The notes: a model not told the origin generated them from the letters alone. Positions 1 to 8,274 are shown, numbered from the stretch's first letter. The stretch is DNA of 32,421 bases from an uncultured Clostridia bacterium (GCA_947599825.1 CANQFS010000017.1:1-32421); one strand, 5' to 3'. Numbers and translations: made by a program.

Positions 1-22
1 GCAAAGTATCTGTTTTAGCCAT
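1..22 (-). CDS. 5' end of an unidentified gene (partial)
   Basis: Only the first seven codons (M-A-K-T-D-T-L) are inside the window, read leftwards from an ATG at 22. A near-perfect Shine-Dalgarno (AGGAGGTG) sits seven bases upstream and a promoter lies further up at 53-81, so this is a real start. Too little is visible to name a product. Confidence 0.6.
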
Positions 23-52
23 AATTAACACCTCCTATATTCTATTATATGT

Positions 53-81
53 ATTGTATCACATTTTATACACAAATACAA
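53..81 (-). promoter_or_regulatory. SigA-type promoter of the truncated left-end gene
   Basis: On the minus strand TTGTAT (81-76) and TACAAT (58-53) are separated by 17 bases, just upstream of the AGGAGGTG ribosome-binding site of the gene starting at 22. A second TATAAT lies at 49-44, so the exact -10 is uncertain. Confidence 0.5.
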
Positions 82-246
82 CACAAAACATAAATTTTAA
101 TAAAGTGTACTTAATTAACTCTTACTGGGTTAAGCCTTATGACAATGATAAAGTCCTAAAAAGATGAATAAAGAAGGTGACTAGCCAACTAATTAAAAGA
201 ACTATCTGTAAACGAAGAAGAAAGAATAAAAAAGTCTGGATACAAA

Positions 247-274
247 AAATGAACCACATAAAAGTGATTCATTT
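247..274 (-). terminator. Rho-independent terminator behind the VanW gene
   Basis: The 11-bp arms AAATGAACCAC (247-257) and GTGATTCATTT (264-274) pair with one G-U around a 6-nt loop. There are A/T runs on both sides, so it could work in both directions; it lies 3 bp past the VanW stop codon. Confidence 0.75.
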
Positions 275-276
275 TT

Positions 277-2415
277 TTAATCCTCTTTTGTGCCAACAGC
301 TACAATCTTATTATGAGGGTTATAAGTATCTTGTGAAAGAAGTGTCTTAGAAACAACCTCGCCATTTTGTTTCAAAATACGGTAAGCAACAGATTTACAA
401 CCATTAGAACCATTTTGAATCACCTTTGTCTTACCCTTTTGCAAACTAGCATCTGGCTGTTCAATAGTTTTATATTTAATATATTGCGTAACGTAAGATT
501 GAATTTCAACATCATATTCATTATCAGACTTTAAGCCAAAAATTTGAGTTGTAATTCTTCCACCAGAAACAGTAACAATTATTTTAATAGGATAATCCCT
601 TGTATTTTTAAACTTAAAATCAGGACCACCCCAAGAAACAGTAGCATCTCTACCAACAGGAACATAACCAGTGTTAAAACCATGATTTTGTCTTTCCACA
701 ATTTCCAAATTAGCAAGTAAAACCGAATTGTATAAAGTAGAAGAAACTTGGCAAATACCACCGCCTATTCCAGTAGTTACTTCACCACCAACATATACAG
801 CAGCCGACTTAAAACCAGCGGCAGCAGTTCTTTTTCCAACCACTTGATTATAAGAAAAAACCTCATCAGGCATCATTACCATACCGTTAATTTTGTTAGC
901 AGCAAGCCTAATATTAGTGCTTCTATTAACATTAGCAGTGCTAAAAGTAGTATAATAAGTACCAAGTAAATCAGGAAAAGCCTCAGTTCCTATCTGATTT
1001 GTTGTAACATTAGGAGAAAGCACTTTCAAAGGAATTTTGCAATCATCTTGCGATTCATCTAAAAGTCTTTGTGCTTCTTCTTGTGAAATAGCAAAATCAA
1101 TGCCATCTACATGAGGATATATAACAAAAGGATTAGTAGTATAGTAAGCATCTTGTGGAGCACGACAAACCTCTTGATAAATTTTTGAAATATCCAAGCT
1201 ACTTACTTCCTGATATATTGTAGGAATTTCAATACAATCTATAGAAGCATTAAAATTCATAATTGCAAAAAGTAAATTATTTTTTAACTTTTCTTTCTCA
1301 ATAACAACTCCATTTTGTCCTTTTGAAAGAACAAGAGAATTGTCCTCAACATAATAAGAAGAGTCAATAAATCTATCAGAAAAATTAGTTTCCATTTCTG
1401 TTATTAAAGAATCTAAAGTTTCTTCAGAATAATTAAAGTCAAGAGACATATTATTTCCTAAAAATAGAGTTTCAAGAATCTCATAATTACTTATAAAAAT
1501 ATTTTTATCTCTACCTTCTTGGTAAGCAGTATCAACTATTTCATCAATTGAACAAGAAACGTCAAACTGGGAAGGAAAAATAGTAGTATTATATTCATTA
1601 TGAGTTAAAGTAATTGGCTTTTCTAATATATCTTCAAAAATAGAAGAAAGTTTTGCCTTAGCATCTTCTTTCGTTAAACCAGAAACATCAATACCATTAA
1701 TATGAACGCCATGAATAATAGTAGAACTATAACTATTCAAAAATGCAAATATCATTGAAAACACAAGGCATAAAAGTAAAATTATGCAACAAACAATAGA
1801 AATAATAAAAAAATTCTTATGAGATTTTCTTTGCTCTTTACCATCATTTTCTTTATCTTCATTATTTACTTTGCTCTCATTATTTCCTTCTTTTTTGTCG
1901 TTAGTTGCTTCGTTTTCATCTACTTTGCTCTCATTTACTGCAACTTTATTTACATTATTCTCATCTACGTTATTTTTGCATGCTTTGTCTTCATCTACTT
2001 TGCTCTCATTTACTGCAATTTTATCTACATTATTCTCATCTACGTTATTTTCACATGCTTTGTCTTCACTTACTTTGCTCTCATTTACTGTACTTTTATT
2101 TACATTATTCTCATCTACGTCATTTTTGCATGCTTTGTCTTCACTTACTTTATTCTCATCTATGCTATTTTTATTTGCTTTATTTTCATTTACTACATCT
2201 GTTGTTACAGTAGTTTCTTTCTCTTTTAAATCTTTATTCTCAATATAAATTTCTTCTTCATTTTTATCCATAGTGTTTTTAAACTCTTTATTCTTTATCT
2301 CTTTTTTATTTGTTTTTCCAGTATTATTTGCAACATCTTTGCTAGCAGTCTTAGTATTTTTAACATTTTTTATTTCATTAAAACTTTGCACATTATCATT
2401 TTTCTTCTTACTCAT
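277..2415 (-). CDS. VanW/G5-domain envelope protein with repeat-rich N-terminus
   Basis: Probable cell-envelope protein of 712 residues. Residues 1-200 are a Lys/Asn/Glu-rich hydrophilic tail containing about 3.5 copies of a 25-residue repeat. One membrane segment follows at about 201-227. Next comes a YoaR-like peptidoglycan-binding region starting near the GVHINGIDVSGLT motif, then a VanW domain at about 520-610 with the hallmark GIGGGICQVSSTLYN and the NHGFNTGYVPVGRDATVSWG motif. The C-terminus (about 640-708) resembles a G5 domain. The order tail, one helix, outside domains suggests the tail is cytoplasmic. VanW takes its name from vancomycin-resistance clusters, but its function is unknown and nothing here shows a resistance role. 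An ATG start with GGTGGAGAG upstream is well placed. The gene is monocistronic, with its own promoter and terminator. Confidence 0.9.
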   Translation of the reverse strand: MSKKKNDNVQSFNEIKNVKNTKTASKDVANNTGKTNKKEIKNKEFKNTMDKNEEEIYIENKDLKEKETTVTTDVVNENKANKNSIDENKVSEDKACKNDVDENNVNKSTVNESKVSEDKACENNVDENNVDKIAVNESKVDEDKACKNNVDENNVNKVAVNESKVDENEATNDKKEGNNESKVNNEDKENDGKEQRKSHKNFFIISIVCCIILLLCLVFSMIFAFLNSYSSTIIHGVHINGIDVSGLTKEDAKAKLSSIFEDILEKPITLTHNEYNTTIFPSQFDVSCSIDEIVDTAYQEGRDKNIFISNYEILETLFLGNNMSLDFNYSEETLDSLITEMETNFSDRFIDSSYYVEDNSLVLSKGQNGVVIEKEKLKNNLLFAIMNFNASIDCIEIPTIYQEVSSLDISKIYQEVCRAPQDAYYTTNPFVIYPHVDGIDFAISQEEAQRLLDESQDDCKIPLKVLSPNVTTNQIGTEAFPDLLGTYYTTFSTANVNRSTNIRLAANKINGMVMMPDEVFSYNQVVGKRTAAAGFKSAAVYVGGEVTTGIGGGICQVSSTLYNSVLLANLEIVERQNHGFNTGYVPVGRDATVSWGGPDFKFKNTRDYPIKIIVTVSGGRITTQIFGLKSDNEYDVEIQSYVTQYIKYKTIEQPDASLQKGKTKVIQNGSNGCKSVAYRILKQNGEVVSKTLLSQDTYNPHNKIVAVGTKED
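1903..2163 (-). repeat. 75-bp tandem coding repeat (about 3.5 units) in the VanW gene
   Basis: Residues 85-109, 110-134 and 135-159 are three copies of a 25-residue unit (consensus start V-N-E-S-K-V-S-E-D-K-A), followed by a half copy to residue 171. Units differ at a few positions. The repeat lies in the hydrophilic tail before the membrane helix, so copy number could change without breaking the structured domains. Confidence 0.85.
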
Positions 2416-2465
2416 CTAACTCTCCACCAGTTCAAAATTCTACAAAAAAATACATATTTTCCATT

Positions 2466-2494
2466 ATTAAACACCAAAAAATTATGTTTGTAAA
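2466..2494 (-). promoter_or_regulatory. Putative promoter of the VanW gene
   Basis: Minus-strand TTTACA (2494-2489) and TTTAAT (2471-2466) are spaced by 17 bases, about 50 bp before the VanW start. The boxes are weak matches in very AT-rich DNA. Confidence 0.35.
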
Positions 2495-2554
2495 GAAAAT
2501 TTATACATTATATGAAAAAAAATAAAAGATATGAGATATATTTTAAAACGGAGT

Positions 2555-2622
2555 ATTATGTAAAAACCTTACTACTAAAAAAGATTCATTTCATTGCACT
2601 AAAATAATGGTAAATATATAAT
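2555..2622 (+). promoter_or_regulatory. Pilin-family promoter with conserved upstream block (copy A)
   Basis: TTGCAC (2594-2599) and TATAAT (2617-2622) are separated by 17 bases. An upstream block starting ATTATGTAAAAA begins at 2555, exactly 39 bp before the -35. The same block at the same distance precedes the genes at 16867, 18426 and 26000, so this looks like a shared activator or repressor site attached to a SigA-type promoter. Confidence 0.75.
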
Positions 2623-2655
2623 TGTTAAAAATACACAAAAAGGAGGAGAATATAA

Positions 2656-4269
2656 ATGTACATAAGAAAAGAAAAAGGGATCACACTAATTGCACTAGTA
2701 ATCACAATTGTAGTATTAATTATACTAGCAGGAATTAGTATAAACCTAATATTAGGAGAAAATGGGCTATTTTTAAAAGCACAAAAAGCAGCACAAAATT
2801 ATAAAGATGAAGCAGAAAAAGAAGAAGCAAAAGTAGGAGATTTAGGAGCAGTAATAGATAATATTGTTTCAAATTCAGAAGAAACTCTAAATGGAAGTTG
2901 GAGTCAAAAAAATAAAGTAAATAAACCAAAATTATCTCAAACAGGATTATCTCCAGTAACAATAGATAGTAATGGAATATGCAGAACACCCAAAATAGAA
3001 AATGACGATTGGTATAGTTATAATGGTAAAAATAACAATTGGGCAAATGCAATCACTAAAGACGGAAGTATGTGGGTATGGATTCCAAGATTTGCTTATA
3101 AAATAACATACAATGACGAAAGTAATAAATCAAAGGGCGGAACAATCGATGTAGTATTTTTACAAGATATATCAAATAAAGATTATAACGGACAAGATGT
3201 AACATTAGAAACATATGTAGATGAGAAAGGTAGCAAAGGAGCATATATAGTGCATCCAGCTTTTGAAGATGGAACAGAAAATAACTTTGCAAATGGTGAA
3301 TGGAACACAAAAATACCAGGTTTTTGGATTTCAAAATTTGAAGCAGGGTATGTAGGAATGGCAGGAGATGAAAGTACAGCAGTAGATTCCAATATTACAT
3401 ATAGTACAATTTATAGTAGATATCAGAAAGAAAATAATACAATCGACGAAGATATGGAATATAACTATTATGGAAAAAGAAATTTAGAAACCAAAATTAA
3501 ATATCCAATATTTCAAGCAAATAGACCAAGTATGAATTTTATTAGTATAGGTGATGCATACGATTTATGTAGAGACTTGCAAAATGCAACAAACGTGTAT
3601 GGATTAAATAATGTAGACAGCCATTTACCTAAAAATAGTGAGTGGGGAGCAGTTGCTTACTTAACAGATAGTAAATATGGAAGAAGTGGAAAAGTAGTAA
3701 TAGGTAATAATGTAAGCTTAAATGGGGAAAATACAATATATGCCGTAACAGGATATTCTGGAAAAGAAATAAATGAAGCCAAAGTCATAACAACATTATC
3801 TAATATAGAAAATAGAAAACAAGAAGGAAGTTGGATAACTCCGCAAGGTCAAATGGCAAGTAGCACAGGAAATATATATGGAATATACGACTTAAGTGGT
3901 GGTTTATGGGAATATACAGCAGGTTATATTGAAATCGAAGAAAAAATTGAAAATTATGCAAAAAACTTTAAAAATCAAAACAATCAATATATAAACAAAT
4001 ACGAAGGATCTTCCTCGGAAACTAAAGAAAATTTTAATGAAGAAAAAAATCAAAGTAGGTTAGGAGAAGCAATATGGGAGACATACAATATAAACTCGGC
4101 TAGGTCGTGGCATAATGCAGTATCTTTAATGGTACGCGACACTGGTCCATTTTTCAATCGCGGTGGCAGTTGTGAAACACCTGGATACTATGAAGACGTT
4201 TTTTCTTTTAGTAGGACAGCAGGGTATTGCAGTCTTGAAGTAGGTTTCCGTGCTGTACTTATACCATAA
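2656..4269 (+). CDS. Pilin-like surface protein with FGE/C-type-lectin-like domain
   Basis: 537 residues. A short basic leader ends in KG and is followed by a 21-residue hydrophobic helix beginning ITLIALVITIVVLI, like a type IV prepilin cleaved after Gly, except that the usual Glu at mature position 5 is Ala. A charged helix follows to about residue 75. From about residue 138 the protein looks like a formylglycine-generating-enzyme/sulfatase-modifying-factor fold: MWVWIPRFAYKI, the DLSGGLWEYTAGY motif, then SWH, PFFNRGGS and a final GFRAVLIP. In bacteria this lectin-like end is a common scaffold for binding or for diversity-generating retroelements, so display or adhesion is more likely than enzyme activity. 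The start has a strong AGGAGGAG site. The gene is monocistronic and shares its promoter with three other pilin-like genes here. Role inferred. Confidence 0.8.
   Translation: MYIRKEKGITLIALVITIVVLIILAGISINLILGENGLFLKAQKAAQNYKDEAEKEEAKVGDLGAVIDNIVSNSEETLNGSWSQKNKVNKPKLSQTGLSPVTIDSNGICRTPKIENDDWYSYNGKNNNWANAITKDGSMWVWIPRFAYKITYNDESNKSKGGTIDVVFLQDISNKDYNGQDVTLETYVDEKGSKGAYIVHPAFEDGTENNFANGEWNTKIPGFWISKFEAGYVGMAGDESTAVDSNITYSTIYSRYQKENNTIDEDMEYNYYGKRNLETKIKYPIFQANRPSMNFISIGDAYDLCRDLQNATNVYGLNNVDSHLPKNSEWGAVAYLTDSKYGRSGKVVIGNNVSLNGENTIYAVTGYSGKEINEAKVITTLSNIENRKQEGSWITPQGQMASSTGNIYGIYDLSGGLWEYTAGYIEIEEKIENYAKNFKNQNNQYINKYEGSSSETKENFNEEKNQSRLGEAIWETYNINSARSWHNAVSLMVRDTGPFFNRGGSCETPGYYEDVFSFSRTAGYCSLEVGFRAVLIP
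4081..4266 (+). other. Candidate DGR-type variable region, gene A C-terminus
   Basis: The last about 60 codons match the layout of retroelement-diversified lectin folds: SWH, then a PFF-x-RGG motif, aromatic/serine-rich stretches and a terminal GFR-x-VL. Many codons here end in C or T, unlike the A-ending codons of the rest of the gene. No template copy is present in the window, so active diversification is not shown. Confidence 0.4.
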
Positions 4270-4458
4270 TAAACACATACAAGCTTTTTCTTTCTTAAAA
4301 TATAAATTATAAACCCAATTTATCATGTATTAAAAAACAATTGTAATAAACATCAAAAATAAATGATAAAATTATGAAATCAGGGTAAAATAGTAAAAAT
4401 ACAATAGAAAAAGAAAATCAAAAAAGTCAAACAACAATACAAAATAACACTAAATACC

Positions 4459-4488
4459 TTGACTAAGAGTAAATGTTTTTTATATAAT
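4459..4488 (+). promoter_or_regulatory. Promoter of the M18 aminopeptidase gene
   Basis: TTGACT (4459-4464) and TATAAT (4483-4488) with an 18-bp spacer, about 36 bp before the start codon. Confidence 0.75.
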
Positions 4489-4523
4489 ACAAAAAAACAA
4501 AAGAAAGAGAAAGGGTGATAAAA

Positions 4524-5927
4524 ATGACAGAAGTAGAAAACTTAAAAGAAAAACTATTTCGTAAAACAACAACAGGCTGGGAAGGAATGGAAAACCAAAC
4601 GAAAGATGAAGTATTTTCATATTGCACAGAATATATGAACTTCTTAAATCGTTCAAAAACAGAAAGAGAAATAATAAAAAGTGCCAAAGAACTAGCAGAA
4701 AAAAAAGGATTTAAAAGCATACAAACATATGAAACACTAAAAGCAGGCGACAAAGTATATTACAATAACCGCGACAAAAGCATGTATTTAGCAGTAATAG
4801 GAGAAGAAACTATAGAAAAAGGAATAAACATTATAGGCTCACACGCAGACTCTCCAAGACTAGACTTAAAGCCAAATCCTCTATATGAAGACAGTGGATT
4901 TGCCTACTTTAAAACACATTACTACGGAGGAATAAAAAAATATCAATGGACAACAATTCCACTTGCAATTCACGGAATTATAGTAAAACCAAATGGAGAA
5001 AAAATAGAAATAGTCATTGGAGAAGAAGAAACAGACCCAATCTTCACAATTACAGACCTATTACCACACTTAGCAACAGAGCAAATGGAAAGAAAACTAA
5101 AAGAAGGAATAAAAGGAGAAGACTTAAACCTTCTAATAGGAAGTATGCCATATAAAGGAGAAAAAGGTGCAGACAGTGTAAAACTAAACATAATGAACAT
5201 CTTAAATGAAAGATATGGAATTACAGAAATTGACTTTGTAAGTTCTGAAATAGAACTTGTGCCAGCATTTCGTGCAAGAAGTATGGGCTTAGACAGTAGC
5301 ATGGTAGCAGCCTATGGACAAGATGACAAAGTATGCGTATATACCTCACTAACAGCACTACTTAACTTGCAAATCCCAAAAACAACAGCAGTATGCATTA
5401 TTGCAGACAAAGAAGAAATAGGAAGCATGGGAAATACAGGAATGGAATCACACGTATTTGATACATTTATCTCAGAAATTCTAAACAAACTAGGAATAAA
5501 CAAACCAAACCTATTAGACCAAGTATTTTGCAACTCAAAAATGCTATCAGCCGATGTTGATGCAGCATATGACCCAATATATGCAAGTGCTTACGAAAAA
5601 AACAATGCAGGATTTTTAGGAAAAGGAATAGGACTAAACAAATATACAGGAGCAAGAGGAAAATCAGGAGCATCAGATGCAAACGCAGAATTTGTAGCCA
5701 TGATAAGAAACATCTTTGAAAAAGAAAACATACACTATGAATTTGCAGAATTAGGAAGAGTAGACTTAGGAGGAGGCGGAACCATCGCATACATCTTAGC
5801 AGACAAAGGAATCGACGTAATCGACTGTGGAGTTCCAGTCTTATCAATGCATGCACCATATGAAGTAACAAGCAAATTTGATGTATACGAAGCCTATAGA
5901 GCATACTCAGCATTTTGGAAAAATTAA
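4524..5927 (+). CDS. M18 family aminopeptidase (aspartyl aminopeptidase-like)
   Basis: Cytoplasmic zinc metallopeptidase of 467 residues that removes N-terminal, often acidic, residues from peptides. Family motifs are in order: the first metal-ligand region GSHADSPRLDLKP near residue 105, DKEEIGSMGNTGMESH near 295, the SADVDAAYDP stretch, the KSGASDANAEF segment and the final SMHAPYEV histidine region near 440. Length and full motif order fit the bacterial M18 group. An in-frame GTG nine bases upstream overlaps the AAGGGTGA ribosome-binding site, so the ATG at 4524 is preferred. It has its own promoter, and a GGGAC-family hairpin follows within 10 bp. Confidence 0.93.
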   Translation: MTEVENLKEKLFRKTTTGWEGMENQTKDEVFSYCTEYMNFLNRSKTEREIIKSAKELAEKKGFKSIQTYETLKAGDKVYYNNRDKSMYLAVIGEETIEKGINIIGSHADSPRLDLKPNPLYEDSGFAYFKTHYYGGIKKYQWTTIPLAIHGIIVKPNGEKIEIVIGEEETDPIFTITDLLPHLATEQMERKLKEGIKGEDLNLLIGSMPYKGEKGADSVKLNIMNILNERYGITEIDFVSSEIELVPAFRARSMGLDSSMVAAYGQDDKVCVYTSLTALLNLQIPKTTAVCIIADKEEIGSMGNTGMESHVFDTFISEILNKLGINKPNLLDQVFCNSKMLSADVDAAYDPIYASAYEKNNAGFLGKGIGLNKYTGARGKSGASDANAEFVAMIRNIFEKENIHYEFAELGRVDLGGGGTIAYILADKGIDVIDCGVPVLSMHAPYEVTSKFDVYEAYRAYSAFWKN

Positions 5928-5933
5928 AAAATG

Positions 5934-5992
5934 AACAAGAGGGACGCCCCTTTTCGTTCCATTTTGGAACACTAGGGACACCCCTCTTTTTA
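5934..5992 (+). repeat. GGGAC-family hairpin repeat, copy 1 (terminator-like)
   Basis: The outer arms AAGAGGG and CCCTCTT enclose an inner GTTCC/GGAAC hairpin, and a T run follows. Two almost identical copies lie at 16541-16598 and 18218-18277. It sits directly behind the aminopeptidase stop codon and probably ends its transcript. Confidence 0.75.
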
Positions 5993-6070
5993 TATTGCAT
6001 TACATCTTATGACCAAAACACTAAAAGAATAAATAGAAAAAGTATATAATTATAAACAGGAAGTGAAAAA

Positions 6071-6526
6071 ATGGAAGTTTATAATTTAATAAATTCAAAA
6101 GCAATAAGAGAGTATTGCAAAAAAATAAAACATCAATTTAATACAGAAGAAATTGCAGTATTAATTTATAGATGTAAAACAATAAGCATAAAAGAAAAAA
6201 TAAAACTTTATAATGAACTAATAAAAAATTATCCCAATATGGAATTAATAAAAAGAGTAGATTTAAAGAACTATAATAGTGTAAAAGACATGGTAAAAAG
6301 TGAAATAACAAGATTACAAACCTTAACCCAAATGCTAAAAAAAGACGAAGTAGAAGCAATTTATACTTATAACTATTGGTGTAAATACAACACTCAAAAC
6401 TATGGCATTATAGAAGGAAAAGAAGAATATAGAGATATTTATAAAACATTTAAGGAAGTTCAAAAACTAATAGATGATACAATAAAAGAAGATGAAAAAA
6501 AAAGAAATTATAAGTTTTTCAATTAG
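6071..6526 (+). CDS. Conserved-looking hypothetical protein, possible N-terminal half of a split gene
   Basis: 151 residues, mostly helical and Lys/Glu-rich, with no signal peptide or membrane helix; I do not recognise a family. AGGAAGTG lies at good distance before the ATG. A TATAAT at 6045-6050 may be its -10, but no clear -35 is visible. Its last 35 bases overlap the next gene in another frame. The overlap contains GATG followed by nine A residues, and a one-base change there would join the two products into one protein of about 310 residues (…KEDEKKKEIISF…). It may be a translationally coupled pair, a slippage site or a frameshift. Confidence 0.7.
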   Translation: MEVYNLINSKAIREYCKKIKHQFNTEEIAVLIYRCKTISIKEKIKLYNELIKNYPNMELIKRVDLKNYNSVKDMVKSEITRLQTLTQMLKKDEVEAIYTYNYWCKYNTQNYGIIEGKEEYRDIYKTFKEVQKLIDDTIKEDEKKRNYKFFN

Positions 6527-6992
6527 AAAAAGAACAACCTCAAAAACACAAAAATATGATATTAGAGCGGAATATATACTTGATGAAAATAAAAAACTAA
6601 AAATGGTAAATATATATAATTTTGAAGATGAGTGGTTATATATAAGTAATATAGGTATAAATATACCAACACCATTTAAAAAAGGAGACTTATTAATCAC
6701 TAATTCATTAAGCCCATTTTCAGAAGGTTATATATTAAAAAATGAAGAAATGCCTTTTGTATTAAAGCACTTATGCACTTGGAACGAAAAAATTCAAAAA
6801 ATGTTAAGCAAGGGAAGTCTTGACTCTTCCAACATGCGAGCAGTAGGATATTTACTTACAAATGAAGGAAGCATATATACTGATGATGTGTTTGATTATG
6901 ACAGTTGGGAATATTTTGAAGGAGAGTTAGAAGGAAAAGATAAAATTTTAAAAGAAATCAGCAGTTTCTTAAAAGCAGATATAGACTTATAG
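6492..6992 (+). CDS. Hypothetical protein, possible C-terminal half of the preceding gene
   Basis: 166 residues, beta-rich start, with notable motifs NIPTPFKKGDLLI near the middle and MRAVGYLL later. There is no signal or membrane segment, and I do not recognise the family. There is no independent promoter. The ATG lies in an A-rich stretch inside the upstream gene, with only AAAAGAAG as a weak ribosome-binding site, so translation probably depends on the preceding gene by coupling or by a frameshift at the A9 run (6494-6502). A weak AT-rich hairpin (AAATAAA/TTTATTT, 7025-7043) follows. Confidence 0.65.
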   Translation: MKKKEIISFSIRKRTTSKTQKYDIRAEYILDENKKLKMVNIYNFEDEWLYISNIGINIPTPFKKGDLLITNSLSPFSEGYILKNEEMPFVLKHLCTWNEKIQKMLSKGSLDSSNMRAVGYLLTNEGSIYTDDVFDYDSWEYFEGELEGKDKILKEISSFLKADIDL

Positions 6993-7077
6993 GTTTAAAT
7001 TATGTATATGACCGCTTATATACTAAATAAAGTAAATTTATTTGTGCCAAAAAACATACATGTCGTACTAAAGAAAA

Positions 7078-7097
7078 ATCCCATCTTTCGATGGGAT
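7078..7097 (-). terminator. Rho-independent terminator of the small gene at 7128-7373
   Basis: A perfect 8-bp stem (ATCCCATC/GATGGGAT) with a 4-nt loop; read on the minus strand it is followed by five T residues. It lies 30 bp past the stop codon. Confidence 0.85.
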
Positions 7098-7127
7098 AAA
7101 AGATATTTCTTTTAACGTGAGTGAATG

Positions 7128-7373
7128 TTAAGCCTGCAAGACTTGAATAAGTTTATCTTCAGGAATGTTCTCGAAGATAAGGCCGGCGTAGCGGAATTCA
7201 TTATACACCATATCGCAGTAAAGCTTCGTCCACTTGGCCTTTTTTTCCATTTGCTGGTGGACAAGTAGCTGTCCAGCAAGGTTAGAAAAATAGGCTTTGG
7301 AGGCAATCGCTACCGTGCCGTCGTCTCTGTACTGGTACAAAAAATTTCCTACATGCTTCATTTCGCTACTCAT
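7128..7373 (-). CDS. Small GC-elevated orphan protein
   Basis: 81 residues with a perfect GGAGGAAG site before the ATG, a strong promoter at 7489-7460 and a clean terminator, so expression is well supported. It has no signal peptide, membrane helix or motif I recognise; it contains aromatic and Lys-rich stretches such as EKKAKWTKLYCDMVYNEF. By direct count GC is 81 of 180 bases (45 percent) over 7141-7320, against roughly 30 percent in neighbouring genes, and codons such as GCC, GGC and CTT are used freely. This suggests recent transfer or an unusual selection regime. Function unknown. Confidence 0.75.
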   Translation of the reverse strand: MSSEMKHVGNFLYQYRDDGTVAIASKAYFSNLAGQLLVHQQMEKKAKWTKLYCDMVYNEFRYAGLIFENIPEDKLIQVLQA

Positions 7374-7459
7374 AAAAACTTCCTCCTTCTTGCGTACTAA
7401 CGCGTTCTATGATGTTTATACTTACTAATGAAACGGAGTTAAGAATGTTTCACACTTTT

Positions 7460-7489
7460 ATTATACTACAATTTTACATAAAAAGTCAA
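7460..7489 (-). promoter_or_regulatory. Strong promoter of the small GC-elevated gene
   Basis: Minus-strand TTGACT (7489-7484) and TATAAT (7465-7460) with an 18-bp spacer. A leader of roughly 80 nt follows, holding a short GCGT/ACGC stem just before the Shine-Dalgarno. Confidence 0.8.
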
Positions 7490-7553
7490 ATAAAACATTT
7501 TGTGCGGTATAAGTTTTGATATCTGCTACTAATTTAATGTTTTTGTATGTTTA

Positions 7554-7871
7554 TTATGCTACTTTAATTCCAGTATCAATTATTTCTTGCACAAAAGGAT
7601 TTCCTTCTTCAAAATCCTTAACTTTTATAGGGTGTGGTTCTATTCTTAAATCTATATTTTGAGTTAGCATCATAAGTTCAACCATTAAATCAAAAACATT
7701 ATTATCACTATTTATAATGATTGCTATATCTATATCACTATCTTCAGTGTTTGTTCCTTTTGCATAAGAACCAAATAAATAAACTTCTTGAATATTATAG
7801 TGTTTTGATATTTCTTTAATATATTCTTTTACACTTTTCAAAATTTCTATATCAACATTTCCTTTAGCCAT
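7554..7871 (-). CDS. MNT-type nucleotidyltransferase of a HEPN/MNT pair
   Basis: 105 residues of the minimal nucleotidyltransferase fold. The signature GSYAKGTNTEDSDIDIAI gives the family pattern of Gly-Ser followed about ten residues later by Asp-x-Asp, the metal and nucleotide site. In MntA/HepT-type toxin-antitoxin systems the MNT protein inactivates the HEPN partner by AMP transfer; other HEPN/MNT pairs have unknown roles. GGAGGTTAGAAC before the ATG lies inside the HEPN gene, and the two genes overlap by 25 bp, so they are translationally coupled. A toxin-antitoxin role is inferred from the pairing. Confidence 0.85.
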   Translation of the reverse strand: MAKGNVDIEILKSVKEYIKEISKHYNIQEVYLFGSYAKGTNTEDSDIDIAIIINSDNNVFDLMVELMMLTQNIDLRIEPHPIKVKDFEEGNPFVQEIIDTGIKVA

Positions 7872-8242
7872 GTTCTAACCTCCTCAATATTTTTTATTTG
7901 CTCAGATGTGAATTTTTCAGTACACCTTTTATAAAATTCATCTTTATAATCTTCATACCTTGCACTTATATTAAATGAATTGCAAGTTATTAATATTGTA
8001 GTCTTTTTATCATCTAATTCAATGTTGCACCTATTAGCTAATATAACTAAATTATGAATTTTAGGTGGATATGGATTATTTTTATTTACTTTAGCATATA
8101 ATGCTTTTAATAATTTTTCGATAGTTAAGTGTCCGATAAATAATGCCCAAGTATATTGTTTAGTTTCGAAGTTCTTTTTCATAGATTCATAATCTCTATC
8201 TGAACTTTCAATCCAATAATTCATTAAATCTATATTATTCAT
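7847..8242 (-). CDS. HEPN-domain protein paired with MNT nucleotidyltransferase
   Basis: 131 residues, all-helical HEPN (PF05168-like) pattern: WIESSDRDYESM at the start, WALFIGHLTIEKLLKAL in the middle, then KIHNLVILA and NISARYEDYK. I do not see a clear R-x4-6-H RNase motif, so it may be a binding partner rather than an active HepT-type toxin. The ATG at 8242 is chosen because AAAGGTGAT lies just upstream; the frame stays open for 19 more codons, but that part is read from the promoter palindrome. It is the first gene of a two-gene operon with the MNT gene. Confidence 0.85.
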   Translation of the reverse strand: MNNIDLMNYWIESSDRDYESMKKNFETKQYTWALFIGHLTIEKLLKALYAKVNKNNPYPPKIHNLVILANRCNIELDDKKTTILITCNSFNISARYEDYKDEFYKRCTEKFTSEQIKNIEEVRTWLKEMLI

Positions 8243-8274
8243 ATTATTATCACCTTTAAAAAAATATAATAATA

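Noticed and set aside
1819..2248. Plus-strand frames rich in Phe/Leu opposite the VanW gene
   Set aside because: They mirror the Asn/Glu/Lys repeats of the real gene; no ribosome-binding site or independent codon pattern.
277..2415. Vancomycin resistance gene
   Set aside because: VanW domains are widespread in Clostridia without resistance; no vanHAX-type genes are present and the ddl omega loop looks like the D-Ala-D-Ala form.
2656..4269. True formylglycine-generating enzyme or type IV major pilin
   Set aside because: I see no clear catalytic cysteine pair and no sulfatase gene nearby; the prepilin helix lacks Glu5, so display or binding is the safer reading.
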